Positions 44,246 to 53,652 of a DNA stretch of 64,000 bases are shown in pieces. A program made the position numbers and the translations under genes. Location: the NCBI RefSeq assembly GCF_029392015.1, contig NZ_CP113925.1, positions 2,170,001 to 2,234,000 of the forward strand, given 5' to 3'. The notes under the pieces are model-generated. The model was given only the letters and a program-made list of their open reading frames with translations. It was not told the origin of the DNA and ran no database searches. This stretch comes from Bifidobacterium sp. ESL0728 (GTDB lineage Bacteria; Actinomycetota; Actinomycetes; Actinomycetales; Bifidobacteriaceae). Within the stretch, counting starts at the first letter, position 1; every line of letters begins with the position of its first letter.

Positions 44246-45607
44246 TCAATCACGCATTGCATAGACCAAACGGAAAATGCCGTCGGCAATGGCACAAATC
44301 ACCGCTCCCACAGGCCATGACAGCCAGAACGGGAACCCCAGAAAGCCTGGACCCATGCGGGTCGGCTCGCCCAGAAACAGCATCAGCAGACCGACGAGAG
44401 TGGCCACCAGCATGATGAGTCCGCATACAGTGCCGCTGAGACGCTTATAGAACTTCTCTGAATGACCGGAGTCCGACGATGACTCCATATCCGAGCTTTG
44501 CGAACCATATCGCAGATCCGTAAAATCGTGATTGCCCTTCCCCCGCGAATCCTCACGCCGTTCGCAACGCCGGTTGTAATGATCGATTTTCAGCATGGAA
44601 CGACTCTTCGCCCCGTAGATGAAGCATCCCACGGCCACAGCGAACAACAACATCATCACCGTGTCCGGCCAGCCGCCGTCGCCATCGCCGACTCCGAAAA
44701 GCGAGTAGCCGATCTGGTTGACGACAATGCCCAGACTCGCTGCGGCGAGGCCACCGACCAGGAACGCTATGAAGACGATATTGCCGCGGGCTCGATCATC
44801 GTCCGTATAGAAATCCTCTATATAAGGGTGTCTTTTCATGAAATCGCGACGAGAGTATTTGGCCAAAAGGACAAGCACGATTCCCACAACCGCACCGCAG
44901 GAAATGAACAGGAAGGAAAGCGCGTCAGTCAACGGCGTGCTGGGATCGGGGAAGTATACGGCGAACGCAATACCCGCAATCATCGCGCCCACACCGAGAG
45001 CCAGCTTCCATGCATAACTTTTCATTTGGGCATCGTAACCGGTGACGTCTTTGGCAACCGCACTGTTTGCATCTTCGCCATTAGACAAGGGCGAGGTGGC
45101 GTTGAAAACATTGGCCTTTGCCACTTGGTAGACGCCGCCCGCACCATTTGCGTTACCCGGATTATTCATGTCGTCCGCATTGCCAGCGTTACCGACGTTG
45201 CCAGCGTCGCCGACGTTGTCCGCATTGCCAGCGTTGCCGGCGGCACTCGGGCTGCCTGCATTTTGCGAGCCGTCTGCGGCAAACGGTTGGCTCTGCAAAT
45301 CGGGTAGTGCTTCAGCTCTCCGACCCGACCCTTCAGAGGAAGACAAAGCCGGATTCGATTGCAAGGTGTTTGCGTTGCCTCCGCCTGCCATGGCCTGGCC
45401 CGGCCGACGCACGTCGCCCAAAACCAAATCGTCGAGCGTGCAGCCGAAAAGGTCGCAGATCATCAGGAGCTTGTCCATCTCGGGATAGGCCTTTTCAGAC
45501 TCCCATTTGGAAATCGCCTGGCGTGTGACGCCGAGCAACATGGCCAGTTGTTCCTGGGTCATGTTGCGTTTCGAGCGAAGATATTGAAGATTGTTCCGAA
45601 AGCTCAT
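44246..45607 (-). CDS. Membrane-associated XRE-family transcriptional regulator
   Basis: A 453-residue protein with an N-terminal HTH_3 (NLQYLRSKRNMTQEQLAMLLGVTRQAISKWESEKAYPEMDKL, ~7-50) and a C-terminal membrane part of about six helices in three pairs: ~235-290, ~325-375 and ~415-450. The linker is Asn/Gly/Ala-rich with AGNADNVGDAGNVGNAGNAD repeats. The cytosolic segment between the last helices is Ser/Asp-rich. The layout implies a DNA-binding domain tethered to the membrane, coupling envelope state to transcription. AAAGGG precedes the ATG at 45605-45607. GGTTGC/GCAACC dyads 70-120 bp upstream may be its own operators. Not linked to an obvious target gene. Confidence 0.85.
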   Translation of the reverse strand: MSFRNNLQYLRSKRNMTQEQLAMLLGVTRQAISKWESEKAYPEMDKLLMICDLFGCTLDDLVLGDVRRPGQAMAGGGNANTLQSNPALSSSEGSGRRAEALPDLQSQPFAADGSQNAGSPSAAGNAGNADNVGDAGNVGNAGNADDMNNPGNANGAGGVYQVAKANVFNATSPLSNGEDANSAVAKDVTGYDAQMKSYAWKLALGVGAMIAGIAFAVYFPDPSTPLTDALSFLFISCGAVVGIVLVLLAKYSRRDFMKRHPYIEDFYTDDDRARGNIVFIAFLVGGLAAASLGIVVNQIGYSLFGVGDGDGGWPDTVMMLLFAVAVGCFIYGAKSRSMLKIDHYNRRCERREDSRGKGNHDFTDLRYGSQSSDMESSSDSGHSEKFYKRLSGTVCGLIMLVATLVGLLMLFLGEPTRMGPGFLGFPFWLSWPVGAVICAIADGIFRLVYAMRD

Positions 45608-46546
45608 CGCAACCCTTTCTCGTAGGTTTCGCCCTAAGTATGCGGCCAAACGTCGTTCCCCCGCTATCAGCTTACGGTTGCATCTCGAAAACGCAACCGA
45701 AAAAAGATAGCAACTTATGGTTGCATCCCTTACTTTCCAACGATTTGACATACAGATTTTATCGATGGCATCGCAGGAAACGATGGGTGGGAAAATGCCG
45801 ATTATGCCGTACTCACGATTTTGAGAACCAGACCGACAGGTGTGCAACGTGCCGGGCAAGAATCATATGCACCAGCGAGGCACGAACTATCAAGTTACAC
45901 AATATGTCAGTTGAAAGCAGACCTGGCACGAACCCAGCTCCCGCGGTCTTGAAATGAAGATGAGCGGCCAGAAGAAGGCGACGAAAATGTCTCCAACGAA
46001 GAGAATGACCTCAATTCTCAGAATTTTTGCTCGTAGCAAAGATTACTTGGAAAAAAATTGAAATTTATCTGTCCAATTTCTCAATTCTTATTCGCATAAT
46101 ATACGGATAGATGATTTTTATTCTATTAAAGCCATCCGCTTTTATGCCTCAAATATACAATCAAAAATCAAACTGACGCATAGCTTGATTTATACAACCC
46201 GACCGCCCGTCCAAACGCCCGACAGCAACGACATGATTGGGCAAGTACACGACGAGACCAGAAAAAATCCATGCCCACCATGTTCATTTAACCGCTCATC
46301 CCTGATATATCAATGCCTCGCAAAGTTTTAACGTTCATGATTACGTCAACAGACAAGAGCCTGATTATGTCAAAAAGCAGATAAAGCGATTGCTCTTTGA
46401 CATATTGAGATATCCACGCCCGCATCTGCGGTCAGAACCGGCGAGGTTCAATAAGCCTCAACAATTCAGGAGTATTCATAAAAACCGTCTGGCACCTGCC
46501 CAATTATCGCCTTTCGAAATCATGCATTTTCCGCACGAACTTAATC
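45608..46546. other. Long AT-rich gene-poor region
   Basis: About 940 bp between the XRE regulator start and the lactonase-like gene end, both minus strand. The only structure I can support is the pair of GGTTGC/GCAAC dyads near 45676-45724. A 105-codon open frame (45640-45957) lacks a ribosome site and overlaps these dyads. From 46000 to 46400 the DNA is clearly more AT-rich than flanking genes and featureless to my reading. Confidence 0.55.
45676..45724. promoter_or_regulatory. Two GGTTGC/GCAAC dyads upstream of the XRE gene
   Basis: GGTTGC-N11-GCAACC at 45676-45698 and GCAAC-TTATG-GTTGC at 45710-45724. The same half-site is used in four positions with opposite dyad polarity. Suited to binding by the adjacent XRE repressor. 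Confidence 0.5.
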
Positions 46547-47926
46547 TTAGATTCCGGTCAAAGGCAGCACAACGGTCGGAGAACCTGCCGGATAGTCGCC
46601 AAGATGCACCGGCTCGCCGTCATCTGCGGCACGGAAGAGACTCAGGTTGTCGCTGATCTCGTTGGCTACAATCAGGATATTGCCGACAGCCTTGATATGA
46701 CGCGGACGCTTGCCACCGCTGGATACGCCACGGCCTTTCCAACCGTTTTCATCCTCTTTGGCCAGGCGACTCAGCTTGCTGCCGTCCCAATACAACGTCA
46801 CTATACGTTCGGAACCCCGCAGCCCCACATAGACGTGACCTCGCGAGAACGGTGAGACCAAGTTTCCTTGGTTTTCCGCAGGGTCAGCAAGGCAAAGGGC
46901 ATCGGGCACGAACGCCAAGGAAGCAGCCTGATCGGGGTGCTGGCCTTTATCACCACCAAGGCTCACGGTCTGCGCAACCCAGAATTCCTCGGCCGCTTCC
47001 TTATCTTTGCCGTCCTCGCCCCCGGATTCTTTGGTTCTGCCGATTCCACCCCCGTCCGGATCGACGGGCTCCAGAATGGTCACCGTGCAACCCCATTCAT
47101 CGACGACGGCGATCCGCCAATCTCCACCTTCTCCGAACTCGCCGGACGGCCCTGGCAGGACGTGTATGTCTCGCGGACCGGTGCCGGGAGCCAGGGAAAC
47201 AAAGCCCGTACGGACCAGACGCGAACCAACCCAACGATGGATATAGATGCGATCGGCACCCAAATCGGTAGTCAGCACCCGGCCGTCGGCCAATGGAAGA
47301 ATCCAGTGGGTGTGCGGCCGCCCCTCTTGCGCCGGCAACGGCCCGTGGTGCTCCGGGTCGCCTTGCAGCACCTGAGCCACAGGCCCCAACACGTCGCCGG
47401 CGCCAATCGGCAAAACGCAAACCGTTCCGTCGGCATAATCGGCGGTAATCAGGTGGCGACCAAGCTGAGGGTCAACAGCGATTGCGGCATGGGTGGGCTC
47501 GGACTTGGCAGGCAATTTCACACGGGATATCTCCTCAAGTGTCACCTCACGGTTTTTAAGAGAATCCCCGCCGGACTTATCACTTCCAACGACGTCCCTG
47601 TATACCATACGTAACGAAGCCACTTCGTCGGTATCTTCAAGAACCGCGAAAACCGTGTCGCCCTCACGCAAAAGCCACGAGGGGGACGGCACATCCGAGG
47701 CGATACCCGCAGGCCTGATTGTTGGCAGCCTCACAGACATATCATCTTTGGTTATATTTTCTTCCGTCTTGACTACAGACTCTTCTTTTGAAGTCCTTTT
47801 TACGTCAAACGTTTTCTTGTCTACGGAATTGGGCAACATCAATAAATAGCGCTCGACACCTTTGCTCTGTTCGTGATGAATTACACCAAACCCGCCAACC
47901 AATAACCGATAAGCTTGAATGTCCAT
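46547..47926 (-). CDS. Lactonase-family beta-propeller protein (6-phosphogluconolactonase-like)
   Basis: A 459-residue protein resembling the seven-bladed YbhE/Pgl lactonase family (COG2706). Blade-like segments include EPTHAAIAVDPQLGRHLITADYADGTVCVLPI, PHTHWILPLADGRVLTTDLGADRIYIHRW, PGTGPRDIHVLPG and KRPRHIKAVGNILIVANEISDNLSLF. The GPRDI and RPRHI repeats match the substrate-site loops of the family. Insertions (DGGGIGRTKESGGEDGKDKEAAEE) raise the length from ~340. No signal peptide, so it is probably cytoplasmic. The ATG at 47926 has no clear ribosome site, suggesting leaderless translation. Divergent from a TetR regulator across a CRP-like palindrome. 6-phosphogluconolactone may not be the substrate. 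Confidence 0.8.
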   Translation of the reverse strand: MDIQAYRLLVGGFGVIHHEQSKGVERYLLMLPNSVDKKTFDVKRTSKEESVVKTEENITKDDMSVRLPTIRPAGIASDVPSPSWLLREGDTVFAVLEDTDEVASLRMVYRDVVGSDKSGGDSLKNREVTLEEISRVKLPAKSEPTHAAIAVDPQLGRHLITADYADGTVCVLPIGAGDVLGPVAQVLQGDPEHHGPLPAQEGRPHTHWILPLADGRVLTTDLGADRIYIHRWVGSRLVRTGFVSLAPGTGPRDIHVLPGPSGEFGEGGDWRIAVVDEWGCTVTILEPVDPDGGGIGRTKESGGEDGKDKEAAEEFWVAQTVSLGGDKGQHPDQAASLAFVPDALCLADPAENQGNLVSPFSRGHVYVGLRGSERIVTLYWDGSKLSRLAKEDENGWKGRGVSSGGKRPRHIKAVGNILIVANEISDNLSLFRAADDGEPVHLGDYPAGSPTVVLPLTGI

Positions 47927-47983
47927 ATTGTCAATCTATCGCGCTTTGGATGTTCACCTTATATTTAAATGCGAATTTTTAAT

Positions 47984-48005
47984 TAATGTGATTTACATCA
48001 CATTA
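47984..48005. promoter_or_regulatory. CRP-type palindrome
   Basis: TAATGTGAT-TTAC-ATCACATTA: 9-bp perfect arms around 4 bp. It contains an exact TGTGA-N6-TCACA. It lies in the divergent promoter, 58 bp from the lactonase-like start and 213 bp from the TetR start. Confidence 0.7.
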
Positions 48006-48217
48006 TAATTTATAATATTGCAATGTTGCGCATAAAGAAATAGATTTTATAAATATTTTTATCTAGTTTAATATGCACAAGTCTGTGTATAATGAAAAGT
48101 CAAAATGTTTTCTCTACGCGATAATCGTAATTTAACGAAAATCGTCAACCGTTATCCTTTAGAATCAGTACAGAAATTCTTCACATAGAATTTTCTCAAT
48201 CATCAGGAGGCATCACA

Positions 48218-49012
48218 ATGTCTAGACCCCGACAAGACTCAAATCAATTGCCGGCTACGACGCGCATGGAGAATGCGTTCTGGAAGTTGCTTGAGGAACG
48301 GGATTATCCCAAAATCACCGTCACTGACATTGTCAATCTGGCGGGTGTCAACCGTAACTCTTTCTACTACCATTACTGCAAACTCAACAATCTCGCCGAA
48401 ACAGCGATTCAGCACGCCGTAGAAGGTATCAACAGGGCACTGCCCGAGTTCACCATCGACCCAGCCAAGGCTTGGAACGGTATCGTCATGCAGCTCGTGG
48501 GCGTGCCGGCCAACCGAGTCTATCTCGATCGTCTTTCACTGACGGTGGGCAAGCACGGTTCCCCATTTCTGCTCTACACCGTGCACGACGCGATTCGCGA
48601 CGGCTTCATCTCTTGGCAGCATCTTGACCGCGACATGACCATCACCCAGAAGTGCCTGTTGGAGTTCTCTGTGGGCGGTCTGCTGGCGATTTCCGGCATG
48701 TGGCCCAAGCTCTCCAAGGAGACGACGGTCGAGCAGTGGAGCAATCTCGACGCGGCAGTGGTCGCTCGTACGCTCTATATGGCGGTTTCCGGCGACAGCA
48801 TGCCTGGTTTCTGGGTGCAAATGTTCCGCAGCGCTCTGGAAAAGGGTGACAGCTCACTGCTCAAGAACATCGCGGAGGCCGAAAGCCAAGACAAGGATTT
48901 CAAGCATGAAGTTGATGCTTTGCTTGAAGACCTTCATACGATGCAGCATCAACATGCCGACGGCTTCAGGGGAAACGCCGCGCTCATGGGTGGCATCAGC
49001 CACACCGCTTGA
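48218..49012 (+). CDS. TetR/AcrR-family transcriptional regulator
   Basis: A 264-residue regulator. The N-terminal HTH (TRMENAFWKLLEERDYPKITVTDIVNLAGVNRNSFYYHYCKLNNLAETA) is classic TetR, including the YYHY helix. The C-terminal ligand/dimer domain is of the TetR_C type used by many actinobacterial regulators without a recognised ligand. AGGAGG lies 7 bp before the ATG. The gene is followed by an MscS channel gene on the same strand after 57 bp. Its target is uncertain; the divergent lactonase gene is the closest candidate. Confidence 0.88.
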   Translation: MSRPRQDSNQLPATTRMENAFWKLLEERDYPKITVTDIVNLAGVNRNSFYYHYCKLNNLAETAIQHAVEGINRALPEFTIDPAKAWNGIVMQLVGVPANRVYLDRLSLTVGKHGSPFLLYTVHDAIRDGFISWQHLDRDMTITQKCLLEFSVGGLLAISGMWPKLSKETTVEQWSNLDAAVVARTLYMAVSGDSMPGFWVQMFRSALEKGDSSLLKNIAEAESQDKDFKHEVDALLEDLHTMQHQHADGFRGNAALMGGISHTA

Positions 49013-49069
49013 TTTTTCGTTTTCAGCCGGTTCAGCGGGTGGAAGCCTACGGGGGTAAGCTAAAGCCTT

Positions 49070-49822
49070 ATGGAAACATTGCTGGACTGGCTTAGGGCGC
49101 ACGATAGTCGCATCGCTTTTCTGGTTATCGTGCTTGTGGTCGCCTTTGTGGCTACAAAAGCCGTTTCGCGGTGGCTCAAAAAACTGCTTAATCATTCCGG
49201 CATTCCCAACGCGTCGATTTTCGTCAATCTTTCGTTGGTTGCGATTTGGACCATTGCCGTGGCCATGGTGCTTCAGCCTGTTTTCGGCATCAATCCGACC
49301 ACCATCGTCACGGCGCTTGGCGTAGGCGGTGTCGCGATCTCGCTGGGTCTGAAAGATACCATCGCCAACATCATCTCCGGTTTCGGACTGATGATCGGCC
49401 ATGTCATTCACCCCGGCGACCATGTGCGCATCCAAAACATCACCGGCACCGTTGAGGACATCACCTGGCGGCAGACGGTGGTGCGCGAGCGCAACGGCAA
49501 TCAGCTCATCATTCCCAACTCGGTGCTCAACACCTCTTCGCTGGAACGCCTTACCCGAGAGGGCGAGGCGTGCGTCAGCGTGGCTTTCGCGGTGAAACCC
49601 GGTACCGATATCAAAATGGCCGCCAAACGCATTTCAAGCGTGCTTAAAACGGCGACATCCGGCATCACCGACCGCCGGAATCCGCCGCAAGTCAATTTCA
49701 CCGGCTTCTCTCCCGATGGTGTACAAGGCGAAGCGTTGCTGTTCGCCAATGCCGGCATCAATCAGGACCGCGTGCGCGATTGCGCCGTTCGCGCGTTGGC
49801 CAAGGAAGATTTCATTATCTGA
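49070..49822 (+). CDS. MscS-family mechanosensitive ion channel
   Basis: A 250-residue channel that should open under membrane tension during hypo-osmotic shock. Helices around ~15-35 and ~50-72 precede the pore helix TM3 (TALGVGGVAISLGLKDTIANIISGF), with its Gly/Ala-rich packing. The beta domain FGLMIGHVIHPGDHVRIQNITGTVEDITWRQTVVRERNGNQLIIPNSVL is highly diagnostic. The length is near that of minimal MscS (E. coli 286). No good ribosome site is seen (GGGGGTAAGC region), and the start may be coupled to TetR transcription. Confidence 0.93.
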   Translation: METLLDWLRAHDSRIAFLVIVLVVAFVATKAVSRWLKKLLNHSGIPNASIFVNLSLVAIWTIAVAMVLQPVFGINPTTIVTALGVGGVAISLGLKDTIANIISGFGLMIGHVIHPGDHVRIQNITGTVEDITWRQTVVRERNGNQLIIPNSVLNTSSLERLTREGEACVSVAFAVKPGTDIKMAAKRISSVLKTATSGITDRRNPPQVNFTGFSPDGVQGEALLFANAGINQDRVRDCAVRALAKEDFII

Positions 49823-49864
49823 ATCGGGCTGAAGCGTCCATCCCTTGCTTTTTTGACTTGCATC

Positions 49865-49912
49865 TGCGACCAAAAGCACTTTTTCAGGCTCATTTTCGTG
49901 CTTTTCGTCGCA
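49865..49912. terminator. Hairpin between convergent mscS and CPBP genes
   Basis: TGCGACCAAAAGCAC and GTGCTTTTCGTCGCA form a 15-bp stem with one mismatch and an 18-base loop. The AAAAGCAC/GTGCTTTT stem is the same as in the 62-bp tandem repeats at 2044-2214. It is placed to stop both convergent transcripts. Confidence 0.75.
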
Positions 49913-49934
49913 GTAACGTTGGCGGCGACACCCG

Positions 49935-52067
49935 TCACACGTTGAACAATGCGGCAATCATCAAAAGCACGGACAGCACGATGAAAATGATGACTCCGGG
50001 GTTGGCAAGCACCGTCTTGACCCGCGTGCCTGCCGGCAATTCCTCAGGCGCCTTGTAGAACACGAGTTTCTTGCGTTCGAGAATGGCGACCACGATGCCG
50101 ACAATGAACATCACGCCGTCGAATACCAGATAAATCAGGAGCGGCGTGACTTCGGCGCCATGACCTGCGGCGAACGCCTTCCTCACGCCACCGAACGTAT
50201 CCATGTCCACGGCACTTCTGACGGATTTGCTCATCGGCAGGAAAGCGACTTGCGGCAGGAATCCGCCAAAGAAATTGAACGTCATGTGCATGGCGATGGT
50301 ATAACGCAGCTTGCCGGTGCGCACGTAGGCGTAGGCCAGCAGCAGGCCGAAAGCGAAGGCGTAGAAGAACTGGAAGAGATTGCCGTGGAAAAGGCCGAAG
50401 GCGAAGGCGGAAACCAGAATCGCGGTCTTTTCGCCGTATTGCTGCATGCGGTCGATCAGCAAGCGACGGAAAAGCCATTCCTCGAAAATCGGGCCGATGA
50501 TCACGGTGAACAGTAGGAGGCTTATCGGGTCAAGGCCTTCGATGAGCTCGTTGATGCTGCTTTGCGCCTGGTCATTGGAAAGCAGGCCGGAGAGAATATT
50601 GCCGATGAAATTGCCGATATCCGCCAGCGGGAACGATATCGCCATCAGCACCAGGAACATGCCCACGCCCATATCGCTCGTTTTGCGTTTCACCTTGGGT
50701 ATTGTGCGGAAAATCAGCAGCGAAAGCGGAATCGCGACCACGTAGAGCGGGCCATTGCTCATCAGCAATTCCGCCCACATGGGCAGTTTTGCGGGGTTGA
50801 CGAACAATCTCGCGACTTCGCTTATGATCACATTAAGCGAATACCACACCAGAATAACAAGATCCAGGGCGTAACCGATGTTTGAGAACCGTTTGCGCAC
50901 GCCTTGAAGCCACCGGGACATCGCGGCCTGCCATGCGGGATTGGGCTGGTAGAAGTAGCGGTTGGAGGCCGGACGCGCAAATTGCGAGGATGGCTGCGCT
51001 GCGTACTGAGGCTGGGAGGGGTATTGATAGCCGGGCTGGAATTGAGACTGATACTGAGGTGAAGCCTGATACTGCTGATATTGAGGTTGGGATTGCGGCT
51101 GCGGTTGCATTCCGAGCGACTGCGCCGGATAAGACGGATAGGACGGGTATTGATATCCCTGATACTGCTGCTGCGAGTACTGCTGCTGATATTGCTGCGA
51201 CGGATATTGGCCAGGCTGCTGGGATTGCTGGAATTGAGACTGCGAATACTGTTGATACTGGGATTGCTGGTTACCAGCTGGGGACTGATAGGGCTGATAC
51301 GTTTGCGGCTGAGCTGATTGCGTCTGAGCCGATTGCGGCTGCTGGTACGTCTGGCTCTGAGGACTGTATGGCTGGCCTTGATATTGAGACTGGTACGTCT
51401 TGGATACCTGAGGTTGGCCATAATCCTGCTGGGATTGATACTGCTGCCCGGACGAATGCGCCGGCAAATATTGCTGAGTCTGAGACCCTGATTGTGACTC
51501 GTGAGGCTGAGAATAAGGCTGGGACTGGGACTGCACCGACGAAGGTTGCCATTGCGGCTGGGTCAGTGATTTCAAGGTCCGATAAGCCGATTGCGGTTCA
51601 TATTGAGACTCGGACTCGGCTTGACTTGACTGGCTTGCTTGGCTTGCTTGGCTTAGCTGATTTGGCTGACTTGAATGATTTGGCTGATTTGGCTGACTTG
51701 ACTGGCTTGGCTCACTTGATAGGCTTAGCTGATTTGGCTGGCTCGCTTGACTTGGCTGACTCGATGAGCTTGATGTACTTGGCTGGCTCGCTTGACTTGA
51801 CTGGCTTAGTTGATTTGGCTGACTAGCTTGACTTAATGGGCTTGCTTGACTTGACAGGTTTTGCGATTGAGTCTGACTTTGAAATTCAGAGGAATAATCC
51901 AGTTGATCGGGTTGCCCAATTTCCTGAGGTTGCTGCTCCGTCTGCACCTTGGCATGCAACGGATGATAAGCGAATCGAGGCTGATACTGCGCTTGTTGCG
52001 ACGAACCGGATTCGTCGTGCTTTCCCGACTGCAAATCCTGTTCTTCAGGACGATTATCGTCGTTCAT
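49935..52067 (-). CDS. CPBP intramembrane glutamic protease with long S/Q/P/Y-rich N-terminal region
   Basis: A 710-residue membrane protease. The C-terminal 310 residues hold several TM helices and the CPBP (Abi/Rce1-type) motifs: EEWLFRRLLIDRM (Glu-Glu motif, ~539), FGLFHGNLFQFFYAFAFG (His motif) and AMHMTFNFFGG. The N-terminal ~380 residues are low-complexity and disordered-like: first SQPSQASQPNQLS repeats, then Gln/Tyr/Ser/Pro (SQYQQYSQSQFQQSQQ), resembling prion-like sequences. I used the ATG at 52065-52067; another ATG 12 bases upstream is too close to the GAGAGGG site. Family members cleave membrane substrates or act in prenyl-protein, bacteriocin-immunity or signalling contexts; this one's substrate is unknown. 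Confidence 0.85.
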   Translation of the reverse strand: MNDDNRPEEQDLQSGKHDESGSSQQAQYQPRFAYHPLHAKVQTEQQPQEIGQPDQLDYSSEFQSQTQSQNLSSQASPLSQASQPNQLSQSSQASQPSTSSSSSQPSQASQPNQLSLSSEPSQSSQPNQPNHSSQPNQLSQASQASQSSQAESESQYEPQSAYRTLKSLTQPQWQPSSVQSQSQPYSQPHESQSGSQTQQYLPAHSSGQQYQSQQDYGQPQVSKTYQSQYQGQPYSPQSQTYQQPQSAQTQSAQPQTYQPYQSPAGNQQSQYQQYSQSQFQQSQQPGQYPSQQYQQQYSQQQYQGYQYPSYPSYPAQSLGMQPQPQSQPQYQQYQASPQYQSQFQPGYQYPSQPQYAAQPSSQFARPASNRYFYQPNPAWQAAMSRWLQGVRKRFSNIGYALDLVILVWYSLNVIISEVARLFVNPAKLPMWAELLMSNGPLYVVAIPLSLLIFRTIPKVKRKTSDMGVGMFLVLMAISFPLADIGNFIGNILSGLLSNDQAQSSINELIEGLDPISLLLFTVIIGPIFEEWLFRRLLIDRMQQYGEKTAILVSAFAFGLFHGNLFQFFYAFAFGLLLAYAYVRTGKLRYTIAMHMTFNFFGGFLPQVAFLPMSKSVRSAVDMDTFGGVRKAFAAGHGAEVTPLLIYLVFDGVMFIVGIVVAILERKKLVFYKAPEELPAGTRVKTVLANPGVIIFIVLSVLLMIAALFNV

Positions 52068-52199
52068 GTTGCGACACATACCCTCTCGAATTATTGATCA
52101 ATCAACTATATTTTTCCATCGTACTAATGGTAATAATAATTGATATATTTTGTGATTTATCTCAATCCAATCAAATTTATTAAAATATGATATCTAGGT

Positions 52200-53348
52200 T
52201 TACCTTAACACACCCTCGATAAGCTTGGTAATCAATTCCGTATAGCTCACCCCGGTAGCTTCCCAAGCCTTCGGATACATCGAAATCGGTGTGAAGCCCG
52301 GCATAGTGTTGATTTCATTGACCATCACCTCGCCGCGCTTCGTCACGAACGTATCGACGCGCGAAAGTCCGGCACAGTCAACGGCTTTGAACGCACGGAC
52401 CGCAACCTCCTGCGCACGTTTCAGCGTCTCTTGAGGCAAATCTGCCGGCACTTCAACGTGCGAGGCGTCGGAATCGGTGTACTTGCTGTCGAAATCATAG
52501 AACTGATCGTCGCCCTCGGCACGCAGGTCAAGCACGATCTCGCCGGGCAACGCCGACTTCGGTTCCTCGTCTGCCGACGGATCGAGGACGGCGCACTCAA
52601 TCTCATGGCCGTCGATGCCCTGCTCCACCAATACCTTCCAGTCGTGGTGCGAAGCCTCGAAAAGCGCCGAAGCCAGTTCCTCAGTATCACCCTGACGTTC
52701 CAGTTTGGTGACGCCGAAACTCGATCCGGCACGGGACGGCTTGACGAAAAGCGGATAGCGCAACCTGGCCGCTTTGATACTTTTCATCGCTTCTTGAGCA
52801 TCATTCTTGAATTCGTCGGACGCGTTGAAATCGCGGCTATCAAACGTCACCCCGGGAGCAACCGGAATGCCGGCTTCACTCAGAATGATCTTGGTGAAAG
52901 CCTTGTCCATGCACGCGGCCGAAGCAAAGACACCACAACCGACGTAAGGTACGCCCATCATATCGAGCAGGCCCTGGACGGTGCCGTCCTCACCGTACGG
53001 GCCATGCAACGCGGGAAATACCGCGTCCACATAGCCAAGCGAAGTCAGCTTCCCGTTCGCCTCGCGAGCGTAGAAACCGTTGTTGCCACGGGACATGTCG
53101 AGCACGACCGGTTTGACGGCGTCATTGGCATCGGAAGCATCGACCGTGGGCATCGCGCCATCCGCGGTATTGAAATCACGAGGATCGGTGCCGCCCATCA
53201 CCCACTCTCCGGCCTTGGTGATACCGATGGGGATCGGCTCGAAGCGCTCGGTATCCATGGCCTTCATGATCCCTGCAGCAGAAAGGCAGGAAATCGAATG
53301 TTCGTCCGACCTGCCACCATACAAAACCACCACGCGATGCTTACGCAT
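52200..53348 (-). CDS. ddl: D-alanine--D-alanine ligase
   Basis: ATP-grasp ligase making D-Ala-D-Ala for peptidoglycan precursors. Landmarks: RVVVLYGGRSDEHSISCLSA (N-terminal), VFPALHGPYGEDGTVQGLLDMMGVPYVGCGV, PLFVKPSRAGSSFGVTKL and the C-terminal VMVNEINTMPGFTPISMYPKAW. 382 residues from the ATG at 53346-53348 (GCGAGGGAAT upstream). The KAWEATG context near the C-terminus and the SMYP (Tyr/Met specificity loop) fit D-Ala rather than D-Lac ligases. gpsA precedes it by ~360 bp. Confidence 0.95.
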   Translation of the reverse strand: MRKHRVVVLYGGRSDEHSISCLSAAGIMKAMDTERFEPIPIGITKAGEWVMGGTDPRDFNTADGAMPTVDASDANDAVKPVVLDMSRGNNGFYAREANGKLTSLGYVDAVFPALHGPYGEDGTVQGLLDMMGVPYVGCGVFASAACMDKAFTKIILSEAGIPVAPGVTFDSRDFNASDEFKNDAQEAMKSIKAARLRYPLFVKPSRAGSSFGVTKLERQGDTEELASALFEASHHDWKVLVEQGIDGHEIECAVLDPSADEEPKSALPGEIVLDLRAEGDDQFYDFDSKYTDSDASHVEVPADLPQETLKRAQEVAVRAFKAVDCAGLSRVDTFVTKRGEVMVNEINTMPGFTPISMYPKAWEATGVSYTELITKLIEGVLR

Positions 53349-53604
53349 ATTCCCTCGCTTTACTTCGACCGAAACCAAGTCTGAACCCCAAGCCTACACG
53401 GCTCGCAAGCGACACTCCGAAGCCCGCCACTCTCATTCACAAAGCCGATGCACGCCACCCCGTCCCAAGCGTGTTGGCCCGTCAGAAAAGTATGCCTAGC
53501 CGGATGGTAGAATTAGTATGCCAGTTGCGGCAGGACGAATCATCAGGATTTGGTGGCCTTTAAAGCTTTTATCTGATGAGGCCGCAATCGATAAGGGACA
53601 TTCT

Positions 53605-53652
53605 ATGAGTTCCTTCTTTTTATGCCACAGGCCCCGGCGCTTTTGCAACTAA
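53605..53652 (+). CDS. Possible 15-residue leader peptide (uncertain)
   Basis: ATG to TAA encodes MSSFFLCHRPRRFCN, with AAGGGA about 10 bp upstream. Its last codons overlap the first arm of a strong GC hairpin (53630-53663), and another hairpin precedes it. The order hairpin, short Phe/Cys/Arg-rich frame, hairpin is that of a ribosome-mediated attenuator. But the next genes on the plus strand are over 2.4 kb away, and ddl and gpsA are on the other strand. It may be an orphan leader, an sRNA or a chance frame. Confidence 0.3.
   Translation: MSSFFLCHRPRRFCN

Noticed and set aside
45640..45957. 105-codon open frame upstream of the XRE gene
   Set aside because: No ribosome site, overlaps likely operator dyads, and has no recognisable motif.
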